Source of the DNA: Candidatus Binataceae bacterium
GTDB lineage: Bacteria > Desulfobacterota > Binatia > Binatales > Binataceae
Length of the DNA: 42,788 bases
Assembly: GCA_030041155.1 (NCBI GenBank)
Contig: JASHOJ010000219.1
Span: forward strand, 1 to 42,788
Reading direction: 5' to 3'
The position numbers were made by a program, and so were the translations under genes. Positions 7,409-15,887 of the stretch are shown here, piece after piece. Within the stretch, counting starts at the first letter, position 1. Every line of letters begins with the position of its first letter. A model generated the notes under the pieces. It saw only the letters and a list, made by a program, of their open reading frames with translations. It had not been told where the DNA came from and did no database searches.

Positions 7409-8716
7409 TTAAACCGGGGAGCGCCCGATCGAGTAGTATTTGAAGTCGAGCGCCTTCATCAGATCGGGATCATACAGGTTGCGTCCGTCGAAGATCACCG
7501 GATTGGCGAGCTCGGCCTTGATCCGCTGGAAATTCGGATGGCGGAATTCGTTCCATTCGGTACAGATGAGGAGTGCGTCGGCTTTCTTCAGCGCCTCGTA
7601 ATTGGTTTTGTGGTAGGAAACCCGATTGCCGAGAATCGCGCGCGCGTTGTCCAGCGCTTCGGGATCATGAACCTGGACCTTCGCTCCGGCGGCGAGCAGC
7701 TCTTCGATAACCACCAGCGAAGGCGCCTCGCGCATGTCGTCAGTGCGCGGCTTGAACGCGAGTCCCCAAATCGCAAAGCGGCGTCCGGAAAGATCCGCGC
7801 CGAAGTGCTGCTTGACGCGATCGGGCAGCAGGCGTTTCTGCTCGGCGTTAACCTCGTCGGCGGCTTTGAGCACGGAAAAGTTGAGTCCCTGTTCGGCGGC
7901 GGTATGAATCAGCGCCTGCACGTCCTTGGGAAAGCATGAACCGCCGTAGCCGACGCCCGGAAACAGGAACTGCGAACCGATTCTGTGATCCGAGCCGAGG
8001 CCGCGGCGCACCGCGTTGATGTCCGCGCCGACCGCGTCGCACAAATTCGCAATCTGGTTGATGAATGAGATACGCAACGCGAGCATCGCATTGGCGGCGT
8101 ACTTCGAGAGCTCCGCGGATTTCGGATCCATCACGAGGATGGGATTGTCGGTGCGCACGAACGGCGCATGAATCTCTCGCAGGATCGCGGTCGCGCGATC
8201 CGAGAGGCTGCCGATTATCACCCGATCGGGGCGCATAAAATCCTCGACCGCGGAACCCTCCTTCAGAAACTCGGGCACCGAGCAGACATCCACCTGATGT
8301 TTCGCGTGGCGTCCTACGATCTCGCGAATCCTATCGTTGGTGCCGACCGGTACGGTGCTTTTTACGACGATAACGTGATAGCCGGTGACCGATTTGGCGA
8401 TTTCCTCGGCCGCCTTAAACACCCCGCTTAAATCAGCCGCGCCGTTTTTGCTCATCGGCGTGCCGACCGCGATAAACGACACGATCGACTGCGCGATTGC
8501 CTCCGCGGAGCTCAGGGTGAACTGAAGGCGGCCTTCTTTGGTGTTGCGGCGCACCAGCTCCGCGAGACCGGGCTCGTAGATCGGGATCGTGCCCTCATTG
8601 AGCGCAGCGATTCGTTTGGGATCGATATCAACGCAGATAACTTCGTTGCCGCTTTCGGCGTAGCAGGTGCCGCTGACCAGGCCGACGTATCCGGTGCCGA
8701 TTACCGCGATATTCAT
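7409..8716 (-). CDS. ugd: UDP-glucose 6-dehydrogenase
   Basis: Oxidises UDP-glucose to UDP-glucuronate in two NAD+-dependent steps. 435 residues, normal length. N-terminal Rossmann motif GTGYVGLVSG at 7-16, catalytic Cys261 in GVGYGGSCFPKDV, and a second nucleotide-binding domain with AIWGLAFKPRTDDMREAPS. UDP-ManNAc dehydrogenases share the fold, but the overall pattern fits Ugd. It lies 14 bp after the glycosyltransferase and 24 bp before the GalE-type gene, a compact nucleotide-sugar block. Confidence 0.94.
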   Translation of the reverse strand: MNIAVIGTGYVGLVSGTCYAESGNEVICVDIDPKRIAALNEGTIPIYEPGLAELVRRNTKEGRLQFTLSSAEAIAQSIVSFIAVGTPMSKNGAADLSGVFKAAEEIAKSVTGYHVIVVKSTVPVGTNDRIREIVGRHAKHQVDVCSVPEFLKEGSAVEDFMRPDRVIIGSLSDRATAILREIHAPFVRTDNPILVMDPKSAELSKYAANAMLALRISFINQIANLCDAVGADINAVRRGLGSDHRIGSQFLFPGVGYGGSCFPKDVQALIHTAAEQGLNFSVLKAADEVNAEQKRLLPDRVKQHFGADLSGRRFAIWGLAFKPRTDDMREAPSLVVIEELLAAGAKVQVHDPEALDNARAILGNRVSYHKTNYEALKKADALLICTEWNEFRHPNFQRIKAELANPVIFDGRNLYDPDLMKALDFKYYSIGRSPV

Positions 8717-8730
8717 GTGACTCGTCCTGC

Positions 8731-9669
8731 CTAGAACTTTTCCTTAATCACGTAAATTTCCTTGCCCTGCGACTCGTGATACGTCCGCGCCAGCATCTCC
8801 CCCAGAAGCCCGATACTGATTAGCTGGACGCCAACCACGACCAGCAGCACGGCCAGCAGCAGCGCGGGGCGGTCGCCGAGCGGACGTCCGAGAGCGATTT
8901 TTTCGAATACCAGCCACGCGGTCCATATGCCGCCGAGCGCGCCGATGACGACGCCGATTGCGCCGAAGACCTGGATCGGGCGAGTCGAGTAGCCTGACAA
9001 AAAACGCACCGTTAGCAGATCGAGCAAGGTGCGCAGGATTCGTCCCGGTCCGTATTTCGACGCCCCGGAGCGGCGGGGCTTGAAGCCGACTTCGACTTCG
9101 GTGATTCGAGCGCCCTGCTCCGCCGCGATTGCGGGGACGAACCGATGCATCTCGCCGTAGAGCCTCAGGCTTCTTGCCAGATCTCCACGATATGCCTTGA
9201 GGGTGCATCCGTAATCGTGGAGGCGGACGCCGGTGAACCGCGAAATAATCGAATTGGCGGCGACGCTCGGCGCGCGGCGCATCAGTTTTGCGCCTTTCCA
9301 CCTTTCCGTGCGCCATCCGCTCACCAGATCGTAGCCGTCATCGAGGCGCTTAAGCAGGCGCGGGATATCGGCTGGATCGTTCTCGCCGTCGCCATCGATC
9401 GCCACCACCACGTCGCCCGCGGATTGCTGAAAGCCGCAGGCGAGCGCCGCGGTCTGCCCCGAGTTGCGCGCCAGCCGTATCACGCGGACGTGTGGATCGC
9501 ATCGCTGCACCGCGCGCAGCACCTCGAGCGATCCGTCAATCGAGCCGTCGTCGATAAACAGGATTTCATAAGATCGCCCGAGCTGCTGGAGCTCGCGCGA
9601 AAGATCCTGATGCAGCGGCGCGAGGTTATCCCGCTCGTTGTACAGCGGGACGACTATTGAGAGATCCAT
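8731..9669 (-). CDS. Family 2 membrane glycosyltransferase (DPM1/ArnC-like)
   Basis: 312 residues from the ATG at 9669. The GT-A domain has MDLSIVVPLYNERDN, FIDDGSIDGS and the DxD-type AIDGDGENDP at about 91-99. Two C-terminal membrane helices follow (around FGAIGVVIGALGGIWTAWLV and LLLAVLLVVVGVQLISIGLL), the layout of polyprenyl-phosphate glycosyltransferases such as ArnC and GtrB that load a sugar onto undecaprenyl phosphate. Its start overlaps the end of the PfkB gene by 16 nt. An in-frame TTG at 9732 would add 21 unsupported residues. With ugd and galE downstream it probably acts in surface-glycan or lipid modification; the sugar is unknown. Confidence 0.9.
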   Translation of the reverse strand: MDLSIVVPLYNERDNLAPLHQDLSRELQQLGRSYEILFIDDGSIDGSLEVLRAVQRCDPHVRVIRLARNSGQTAALACGFQQSAGDVVVAIDGDGENDPADIPRLLKRLDDGYDLVSGWRTERWKGAKLMRRAPSVAANSIISRFTGVRLHDYGCTLKAYRGDLARSLRLYGEMHRFVPAIAAEQGARITEVEVGFKPRRSGASKYGPGRILRTLLDLLTVRFLSGYSTRPIQVFGAIGVVIGALGGIWTAWLVFEKIALGRPLGDRPALLLAVLLVVVGVQLISIGLLGEMLARTYHESQGKEIYVIKEKF

Positions 9670-10577
9670 CGGGAATGATGCGAATCGGTAAGTTCGATAA
9701 AGGCGCGGTAACGGTTGTCGATCTCCTCCCAACTTAGCGACAGCAGCCGATCGAGTCCGAATTTTTCAACCACGAACGAGGCCATCACGCTGCCGTAAAC
9801 GACCGCGGTGCGCAAGGTGGACTCGGTAACGCGGCCGTTGCGCGCAAGGAAGCCCATGAAACCGCCCGCGAAGGTGTCGCCCGCGCCGGTCGGATCGATC
9901 ACCTCTTCGAGCGGATATGCGGGCACCGCGAACATCGATTCGCTGGAGAACTGCAGCACGCCATATTCGCCGCGTTTGACGAGCAGTGTTTTGGGACCCA
10001 TCTTGAGGATCGCGCGGCCCGCGCGCACCAGATTGTGCTCGCCGGAGAGCATCCGCGCCTCCTCGTCGTTCAGCGTCAGAATATCGATTCGAGGCAGGAG
10101 CTTTTTGAGCACGGCGCTCGACTCCGCGATCCATTTGTTCATCGTGTCGCCGGCGACCAGCCGCGGACTCTGCGTCTGATCGAGCACGCTTGCCTGGAGC
10201 TCGGGATTGATATTGGCGAGGAACAGGTAATCGCAGCGCCGCTGATCGGGCAAAAGCGTCGGCCGGAAGCCCTCGAACACATTGAGCGCGACGCTCAAGG
10301 TGTCGCGAGTGTTCATGTCTTCATGATAGCGCCCGTGCCATCTGAAGGTCTTGCCGGGGCGCTGCTCCAGGCCGCGCAGATCGATATTGTGGCTGGAAAG
10401 GACCTGGCGCGACTCGGCCTTGAAATCCGATCCGACCACCGCGACGACACTTACCGGCGCGAAAAATCTCGCCGCGATCGAGAAATAGGTTGCCGCGCCG
10501 CCAAGGATATCCGGCGCGCTGCCAGCCGGCGTCTCCACCGAGTCATACGCGACCGAACCAACCACCACGATACTCAT
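9654..10577 (-). CDS. PfkB-family sugar or nucleoside kinase
   Basis: 307 residues of the ribokinase/PfkB fold: early glycines with LGGAATYFSIAARFF, WHGRYHEDMNTRDT in the lid region, and the C-terminal ATP/anion-hole signature VIDPTGAGDTFAGGF with catalytic Asp234. The substrate is not evident. The gene lies 27 bp after mtnP, so it may act on a product of methylthioadenosine breakdown (ribose- or adenosine-like), but that rests on position alone. The 3' end overlaps the glycosyltransferase start by 16 nt, indicating translational coupling. Confidence 0.87.
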   Translation of the reverse strand: MSIVVVGSVAYDSVETPAGSAPDILGGAATYFSIAARFFAPVSVVAVVGSDFKAESRQVLSSHNIDLRGLEQRPGKTFRWHGRYHEDMNTRDTLSVALNVFEGFRPTLLPDQRRCDYLFLANINPELQASVLDQTQSPRLVAGDTMNKWIAESSAVLKKLLPRIDILTLNDEEARMLSGEHNLVRAGRAILKMGPKTLLVKRGEYGVLQFSSESMFAVPAYPLEEVIDPTGAGDTFAGGFMGFLARNGRVTESTLRTAVVYGSVMASFVVEKFGLDRLLSLSWEEIDNRYRAFIELTDSHHSRWISQ

Positions 10578-10604
10578 CTGCTGCCCACGCTCCGGCTTTG
10601 AAAT

Positions 10605-11471
10605 TCAACCCAGATACTTGCCGACCAAGGGCCGGAGATCCCGCTTGAGCGCGGCGGGAATCACCGCCGGGTCGGTGATGATCGTTCCGGCCAGCGCCGC
10701 GGCGCATGGGCATTTGCGCTCGCGCCCCGCGATCGCCCGCGCAAGGTTCACGATCGTTTTCTGCGCCTTGTCTACATTGGCGCGCATCACCCGCAAGATC
10801 TCGCCGATATCCACTGTGGCCTCCGTGAGATGCCAGCAGTCGTAGTCGGTCACCAGGGTCAGGTTCGCGTAGCAGAGCTCAGCTTCGCGCGCCAGGCGCG
10901 CCTCCTGCATCGCGGTCATGCTGATCACATCGGCTTTCCAGGAGCGGTAGAGATGGGATTCAGCGCGGGTGGAGAATTGCGGACCCTCGATACACAGGTA
11001 GGTGCCGCGCGGATGCAGCGACGGATCGACATCGCGCCCGGACGCGGCGAGTGCATGCGCGAGATCGGCGCATACCGGGTCGGCAAGCGACACGTGAACG
11101 ACAATTCCTCTGCCGAAAAAGCTCGACGGACGGCGAAACGTGTGATCGATAAATTGGTCGGCCACTACGAGCTCGCCGGGATGAATCTCCTCGCGCAGAG
11201 AGCCGGCGGTGCTTACCGAGATCAGGTACTCGGCGCCCAAAAGCTTCATTCCGAACACGTTGGCGCGAAAGTTAATCTCATCGGGAAGAATTCGATGGCC
11301 TTTGCCGTGGCGAGCCAGAAAGACGACCTCAACCTCGCCGATCCGCCCGCGATAGAACGGGTCTGAGGGCTTGCCGAACGGGGTCTCGAGCTCGACTTGC
11401 TCAACGTGGTCGAGCCCGGGCATCTGATAGAAGCCGCTGCCTCCGATCACACCCAGTACTTTCCGCGCCAT
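10605..11471 (-). CDS. mtnP: S-methyl-5'-thioadenosine phosphorylase
   Basis: Cleaves methylthioadenosine, a by-product of polyamine synthesis, with phosphate to adenine and methylthioribose-1-phosphate. 288 residues of the PNP/MTAP family. Hallmarks are IGGSGFY at 9-15 (phosphate binding), LARHGKGHRILPDEINFRAN, SVSTAGSLREEIHPGELVVADQFIDHT, CIEGPQFSTRAES and SMTAMQEARLAREAELCYA. TDYDCW fits MTAP rather than guanosine/inosine phosphorylases. It lies 39 bp after rlmN and 27 bp before the PfkB gene in the same operon. No mtnA or mtnK is present here. Confidence 0.93.
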   Translation of the reverse strand: MARKVLGVIGGSGFYQMPGLDHVEQVELETPFGKPSDPFYRGRIGEVEVVFLARHGKGHRILPDEINFRANVFGMKLLGAEYLISVSTAGSLREEIHPGELVVADQFIDHTFRRPSSFFGRGIVVHVSLADPVCADLAHALAASGRDVDPSLHPRGTYLCIEGPQFSTRAESHLYRSWKADVISMTAMQEARLAREAELCYANLTLVTDYDCWHLTEATVDIGEILRVMRANVDKAQKTIVNLARAIAGRERKCPCAAALAGTIITDPAVIPAALKRDLRPLVGKYLG

Positions 11472-11510
11472 GTTTCGATTTGTCTCTTTCTAAAGTTTTA
11501 CTTGAGCTTT

Positions 11511-12665
11511 TTACCGGGCAATCTCCGAGCTTGATTCGGAGACGCGCGGTTGCGCGACTGCCGCATGATGCTCGGCGTAAAGCTGTCCGCATGCAGCAGC
11601 GATATCAAGTCCCCTGCTCTCGCGAATGGTAGCCGTCAAGTTACCGCGCCGCAGGATGCCTTGAAAGATCTCCACCGCCTCGCGCGGACTGCGCTCAAGC
11701 ACGGCGCCGGGAAACGGATTGAAGAAAATCAGGTTTACCTTGGCGCGCATCGGATGAAGGAGCTTTACCAGCCGCCGCGCGTCGTCAACCGAGTCGTTTA
11801 CCCCGGCCAGCATCACGTACTCGAAAGTCACCCGGCTGCGGTTTTTGAGCGGCAGACGCCGGCATGCGGCGATCAGTTCTTGAAGCGGATAGCGGCGGTT
11901 GATCGGCGCGAGCCGGTCGCGCAGCGCGTCGGTCGTGGCATGCAGCGAGACCGCGATATTGACCGGAATCTCGGCGACGAGCCGCTCCATCATCGGAACG
12001 TGGCCGACGGTCGAGACGGTGATGCGGCGTGGCGAGATGCCCATCGCCCACGGCTCGGTCATCGCGGCCAGGGTGCGGATGAGGCGCGGATAATTCGCAA
12101 GCGGCTCGCCCATCCCCATGAACACGTAATTGGTAATCTCTTCTGAATCGTCGAGTTCGCGGCGCGCCGCGAAAATCTGCCCGGCTATCTCGGCGGTGGT
12201 CAGGTTCCGATGCAGCCCCATCCGGGCGGTGGCGCAGAACTCGCACCCCATCGCGCATCCGGCCTGCGAAGACAGACAGAGGGTTACGCGGTTCTCGCCG
12301 GGGATAATGACGGTCTCGATTTCTTCGCCATCCGAGAGGCGCAGCAGAAGTTTGCGAGTGCCGTCGCTGGAGCGCCGCACGCTTGCCACCTCGGGAGACG
12401 CGAGAGTGAAGCGCGAGCCAAGCGTTTGGCGCAAAGCGGCGGGCAGATCGCTCATTGCGTCGAAGGAGTTCGCGCCACGCCGCCATATCCATGACGCGAT
12501 CTGGCCCGCCCGGTATGGGCGCTCTCCAGCCGCGACGACGGCGGCCTCCAGTTCGGCAAGGGTCAGATCGCGCAAGTCGGAGCGGTCGGTCGCGTCGGCC
12601 CTCGTATGGCGTGCTGAGATATTCACGCGAAACCGATTGTAACGGAAAAGCGCGCGCGCGCGCAT
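11511..12665 (-). CDS. rlmN: Dual-specificity 23S rRNA/tRNA adenine-C2 methyltransferase RlmN
   Basis: Radical-SAM enzyme methylating C2 of A2503 in 23S rRNA and A37 in some tRNAs. With the ATG at 12665 the protein has 384 residues. The start is chosen for the strong upstream site AAGGAAGGGG; an ATG at 12716 is in frame but unsupported. Cluster cysteines are C137, C141 and C144 in GCAMGCEFC. The methyl-carrying and resolving cysteines are C359 (ACGQL) and C130 (TLCLSSQ). FMGMGEPLANY is also typical. It is the first gene of the long minus-strand run rlmN-mtnP-pfkB-GT-ugd-galE-lepA-lepB. The last ~20 residues (VAQPRVSESSSEIAR) are an unconserved tail. Confidence 0.96.
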   Translation of the reverse strand: MRARALFRYNRFRVNISARHTRADATDRSDLRDLTLAELEAAVVAAGERPYRAGQIASWIWRRGANSFDAMSDLPAALRQTLGSRFTLASPEVASVRRSSDGTRKLLLRLSDGEEIETVIIPGENRVTLCLSSQAGCAMGCEFCATARMGLHRNLTTAEIAGQIFAARRELDDSEEITNYVFMGMGEPLANYPRLIRTLAAMTEPWAMGISPRRITVSTVGHVPMMERLVAEIPVNIAVSLHATTDALRDRLAPINRRYPLQELIAACRRLPLKNRSRVTFEYVMLAGVNDSVDDARRLVKLLHPMRAKVNLIFFNPFPGAVLERSPREAVEIFQGILRRGNLTATIRESRGLDIAAACGQLYAEHHAAVAQPRVSESSSEIAR

Positions 12666-13076
12666 GGTCCCCTTCCTTGGCGGTTCCGGACTGCCCTTCG
12701 GGCGGTTTCCCGGCATCTATGAGGTCGGGCGGCGATGGCTACGCACGACAGAGCGTGTACGGCCAAGATAAGGCTGATTTGAAATCCATATCACCCCCTA
12801 TGGACAGGCAGAACAAATTGCGCTTAAACAATTAGTAGGATTTAGCGGAGGGGAGGATGGCGTGGGGGCGGACGCTGAGCGGTTCTTTCAGTTAAAAATT
12901 CATTCTCAAATTTTCTCGCAGCCGCGAACAGCCGGCTTCGGATTTGTCGCGCCGGGCGTTGCGGGCGGTCGCGGTGAGATCGTTTCTGACCATCCAAGCA
13001 GGATGCTCTTGAAGATTAACAGTCTGGTTGTCCGAGGCCGGCCGCACACTTCTGCCAAAACTGTGGGTAGGGTCCT
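12666..13076. other. Divergent intergenic region between rlmN and the thaumatin-like gene
   Basis: 411 bp without a supportable gene. An AT-rich island at 12890-12918 contrasts with the G+C-rich surroundings and could be a promoter or UP element for the plus-strand lipoprotein gene. AATTG and CAATT flank 12817-12832. The open frame at 12862-13080 has no recognisable protein character. I found no convincing -35/-10 pair in either direction. Confidence 0.5.
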
Positions 13077-14954
13077 ATGAACAATCTGAGCAGGTTTCTC
13101 TGGCGCCTGATTCCCGCGATCGCGCTCGCTCTGATAGTCACGATGGCGACCGCTTGCGGACACGACAGCGATTCCTCCAGCGGCCATCACCATCGGCATA
13201 CTCCGACTCCCACGCCGACGATGAACCCGACTTCCACTCCGACCTCGACCCCCACTGGTACACCCACCAGTCATCCCACGCAGACTCCGACTGGTACGCC
13301 AACCGGGACTCCAACTTCAACCCCAACGGCGGTAGTTCCGACTCCAACGCCGACCCCCACCCGGACGGCAACTGCAACTGCAACCGCGACGGCGACCACG
13401 ACTGCGACCGCCACGGCGACCGCGACTGCGTCGCCTACGCCGACCGCAACGTGTACCAATGGCGCTGAGTACACGTTCCAGAACGACAACTCGTACGCGA
13501 TCTGGCTTAGTGAGTATTACCAGGGCACGAATCCCCTGAGCAGCAACCTGATAGCGCCGCCAGGCAATGATTGGGAGCTGCCGCAAAATTCATCGGTAAC
13601 GCTGTGTATGCCAGAGGGCTGGACCGGACGCTTCTGGGCGCGGACCGAGTGCGATTTCAGCATGATGGTGCCGGAAGACCAGAACTTCACAACCTGCAGC
13701 AGCAATGCCGATTGTACGAACGCCGGATACAGCGGAGACATCTGCTTCGGCGGATCATGCGTGGCGGATTGCTCGTCGGGTGATGTGGACTGTACGAGTG
13801 TGCTCGGCAATCCGAATGCTGTTTGCGAGACCGAAGGCGGGCAACAGTTCTGCGGCTTCGCATCAGGCACGGTGTGCCAGACAGGTGATTGTGGCTTCGG
13901 GCTCTATCAATGCCAAGGTACATGGAATGGCACTGACTTCGGTATCACTGGAGATGCACCAACCTCGCTGTTCGAGGCTACTATTAGCACTACCAGCCTG
14001 GCGACCGTGAACTACGACGTAAGCCTGGTCTCTGGCTACAACACCCCGATAAGCGCCTCGCCATCGGCGTCTGGCTGCTACGCGCCCGCTTGCACTAGTG
14101 ACCTGAATGCGACTTGCCCGACGAATCTACAGGTCACCGAGGCACCGACGGCAATCGGCACCATCCCATGCGGTACCAACACCTTCTGTGAGAGCGGTGC
14201 GTGCGTGAGTGGAGAGTGCGTTGTCGGATGCAACGATCCTGGCGATCAGTGCAGCGCCACGAGCCCGCCGACTGCGTTGGACTGCAATACCGCGGTCCCA
14301 AGCGGCGACAATTCCACATACTTCGATATGTACACGGCGGCGAACAAGAGCGGCAAAGGGACTAATGCCGGTAGCGACATAGGCGCCGCGATGTCATCGG
14401 GAAATCAGGGTACGCCCACCTGCTGGGGCAATGCGGATTGCCTGCCTAGCGAGACCTGCGAGATGGGGGTGATTTCGGGCTTTCCGGCAGGTCTGGGAAT
14501 TTGCGCATCAAGCACGAGCCCGACATTCCAGCCGCAGATCAATTGCTCAGGCGCCTCCGATGTCGGCAACGCCTGTGGAGGATACGAGGGTGCGGGATAT
14601 CCGAACGCTCAGGGTGATGTCTGCGAGGCGGCGACATTGACCGGCCCGTTGAACGGCACATATTACGTGTGCGTGCCGCCATACAATCCGGCGATTAATG
14701 GAATGGGTTCGCCTCAGACTCCGACTGGTGGTGGTACAACGCTTTTCACCGGCCCCGCGTGTCCCGCTAATCCCGAATGGCTGACTGCTGCAACCAACGC
14801 GGGAGGCGGCACTACGCCGTGGTACGAAACCTTCTCGAACGCCTGCCCTCATCAATATGGCTGGCAATACGACGACCATGCGGGAGACATCGGATGCACT
14901 CCGGGAGGTACGACTCCAACTGATATGACGGTGACGTTCGGTCTCTCGCAGTAG
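13077..14954 (+). CDS. Lipoprotein with Thr-Pro stalk and thaumatin-like domain
   Basis: 625 residues. A lipoprotein signal ([16 protein letters not shown]) gives acylated Cys27. Residues 42-125 are a Thr-Pro then Thr-Ala stalk. From about 128 a thaumatin-like domain is recognisable in order: [67 protein letters not shown], and at the end [15 protein letters not shown] with CTPGGT and MTVTFG. Candidate acidic-cleft residues are R189, E300, D314 and D599/D600; the Asp of the plant LVDGFN motif is Ser319. Three Cys-rich inserts interrupt the fold (about 207-260, 365-403, 449-516). Thaumatin-like proteins in plants and fungi include antifungal and beta-glucan-binding or -cleaving members. Here it is probably surface-anchored; its ligand is unknown. 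The gene stands alone between minus-strand neighbours. Confidence 0.85.
   Translation: MNNLSRFLWRLIPAIALALIVTMATACGHDSDSSSGHHHRHTPTPTPTMNPTSTPTSTPTGTPTSHPTQTPTGTPTGTPTSTPTAVVPTPTPTPTRTATATATATATTTATATATATASPTPTATCTNGAEYTFQNDNSYAIWLSEYYQGTNPLSSNLIAPPGNDWELPQNSSVTLCMPEGWTGRFWARTECDFSMMVPEDQNFTTCSSNADCTNAGYSGDICFGGSCVADCSSGDVDCTSVLGNPNAVCETEGGQQFCGFASGTVCQTGDCGFGLYQCQGTWNGTDFGITGDAPTSLFEATISTTSLATVNYDVSLVSGYNTPISASPSASGCYAPACTSDLNATCPTNLQVTEAPTAIGTIPCGTNTFCESGACVSGECVVGCNDPGDQCSATSPPTALDCNTAVPSGDNSTYFDMYTAANKSGKGTNAGSDIGAAMSSGNQGTPTCWGNADCLPSETCEMGVISGFPAGLGICASSTSPTFQPQINCSGASDVGNACGGYEGAGYPNAQGDVCEAATLTGPLNGTYYVCVPPYNPAINGMGSPQTPTGGGTTLFTGPACPANPEWLTAATNAGGGTTPWYETFSNACPHQYGWQYDDHAGDIGCTPGGTTPTDMTVTFGLSQ
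13201..13452 (+). repeat. Low-complexity Thr-Pro/Thr-Ala coding repeat
   Basis: Degenerate 6-bp units (ACN CCN, then ACN GCN) encode the stalk of the lipoprotein. The first part is PT/TPT/TPTGTPT-like and the last part is a run of about eleven Thr-Ala pairs. Such DNA is prone to slippage, so copy number may vary between strains. In eukaryotic proteins similar stretches are mucin-like O-glycosylated spacers; here a rigid spacer is the simplest reading. Confidence 0.85.
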
Positions 14955-14972
14955 CTGCTTCGCGAATTCCGA

Positions 14973-14999
14973 GCGGCGCGCTCAGTCCGGGCGCGCCGC
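14973..14999. terminator. Hairpin between convergent genes, over the prmC stop
   Basis: GCGGCGCGC (14973-14981) pairs perfectly with GCGCGCCGC (14991-14999); the prmC stop codon lies in the 9-nt loop. The thaumatin-like gene ends 18 bp before it on the opposite strand. It could serve both converging transcripts, but neither side has a T-run. Confidence 0.45.
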
Positions 15000-15878
15000 G
15001 ACGAGGGCGCGCGGGATGCCTGTCAGGTCCTTGATCACGTCCGTGACGCGCAGGCCGGAATCGGCGAAAATTCCCGCAATCTGGGCCGCCTGCTCCGCGC
15101 CCACTTCCACGACAATCTCGCCGCCGCTTTCGAGATGCCGCGGTGCGGCGTGAGCTATCCTACGGTAGGATTCGAGAGCGCCGCCAGAATTGTTAACCAG
15201 CGCAACGCGCGGCTCGAAATTTCGGACCTCGGGATCGAGCTTCTCTATCTCGCGAACATCGACATAAGGCGGATTAGAAACGATCAGATCGAATCTGCCG
15301 AGCAAGCACCCTGGCTCAAGGGGTTCGAAGAAATCGGCCCGCAGCAGCCTGAATCTTTGGCCGGAAAGCAGACGATCCGCGTTGAGCCGCGCTACCGCGA
15401 GTGCGTCCGCGGAAATATCGGTCGCGGTCACGATGCTATCCGGCGCGGATGCGGCGATCGCGATCGCAATCGCGCCGGAGCCGGTGCCCAAATCGAGCAC
15501 GCGCGTCGCGCCGCGGCGTCGCGACAGGCACTCAAGGGCGCGCGCGACCACGACCTCGGTCTCGGGGCGCGGAATCAGCACCGCGGGCGTGATCTCGAAA
15601 TCGAGCGAGAAGAACTCCTTGTGACCGACAATGTATGCAACTGGTTCGCGGGCGAGCCGTCGCTCGACCATCGCGGCAAAGCGCCGCGCCGCATCATTGG
15701 AGATTCGCGCGCTACCCGCCGCGACCTCGACCCGCGTCGAGCCCGCCGCATGCGCGAGCATCACTTCCGCGTCAAGCCGCGCGGTATCGATTCCAGCGCT
15801 TAAGAGGCGCGCCTGCGCCTCCGCGATCAATTGCCTCGGCGCGACGATGCCGGAATGGTCTGGCGCTGAGCGCGGCAT
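14982..15878 (-). CDS. prmC: Release factor glutamine methyltransferase
   Basis: Methylates the glutamine of the GGQ motif of peptide release factors using SAM. 298 residues, slightly over the usual ~280. An N-terminal helical substrate domain is followed by the Rossmann methyltransferase domain with RPETE at 104-108, VLDLGTGSGAIAIAIA (SAM binding) and catalytic NPPY at 202-205. It lies 9 bp downstream of prfA, its own substrate's gene, the common bacterial order, and the two are almost certainly co-transcribed. Confidence 0.95.
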   Translation of the reverse strand: MPRSAPDHSGIVAPRQLIAEAQARLLSAGIDTARLDAEVMLAHAAGSTRVEVAAGSARISNDAARRFAAMVERRLAREPVAYIVGHKEFFSLDFEITPAVLIPRPETEVVVARALECLSRRRGATRVLDLGTGSGAIAIAIAASAPDSIVTATDISADALAVARLNADRLLSGQRFRLLRADFFEPLEPGCLLGRFDLIVSNPPYVDVREIEKLDPEVRNFEPRVALVNNSGGALESYRRIAHAAPRHLESGGEIVVEVGAEQAAQIAGIFADSGLRVTDVIKDLTGIPRALVAARPD

Positions 15879-15887
15879 CGTCAGCGC

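Noticed and set aside
12770-12845. Promoter-like TTGTTC with a TGATAT box upstream of rlmN
   Set aside because: Too few matches to consensus to separate it from chance in this AT-richer patch.
12862-13080. 72-codon open frame upstream of the thaumatin-like gene
   Set aside because: No recognisable composition or motif, no clear ribosome site, and it overlaps the start of a confirmed gene.
13138-13489. Minus-strand Val/Gly-repeat frames under the stalk
   Set aside because: They are by-products of the ACN-CCN/GCN coding repeat, not genes.
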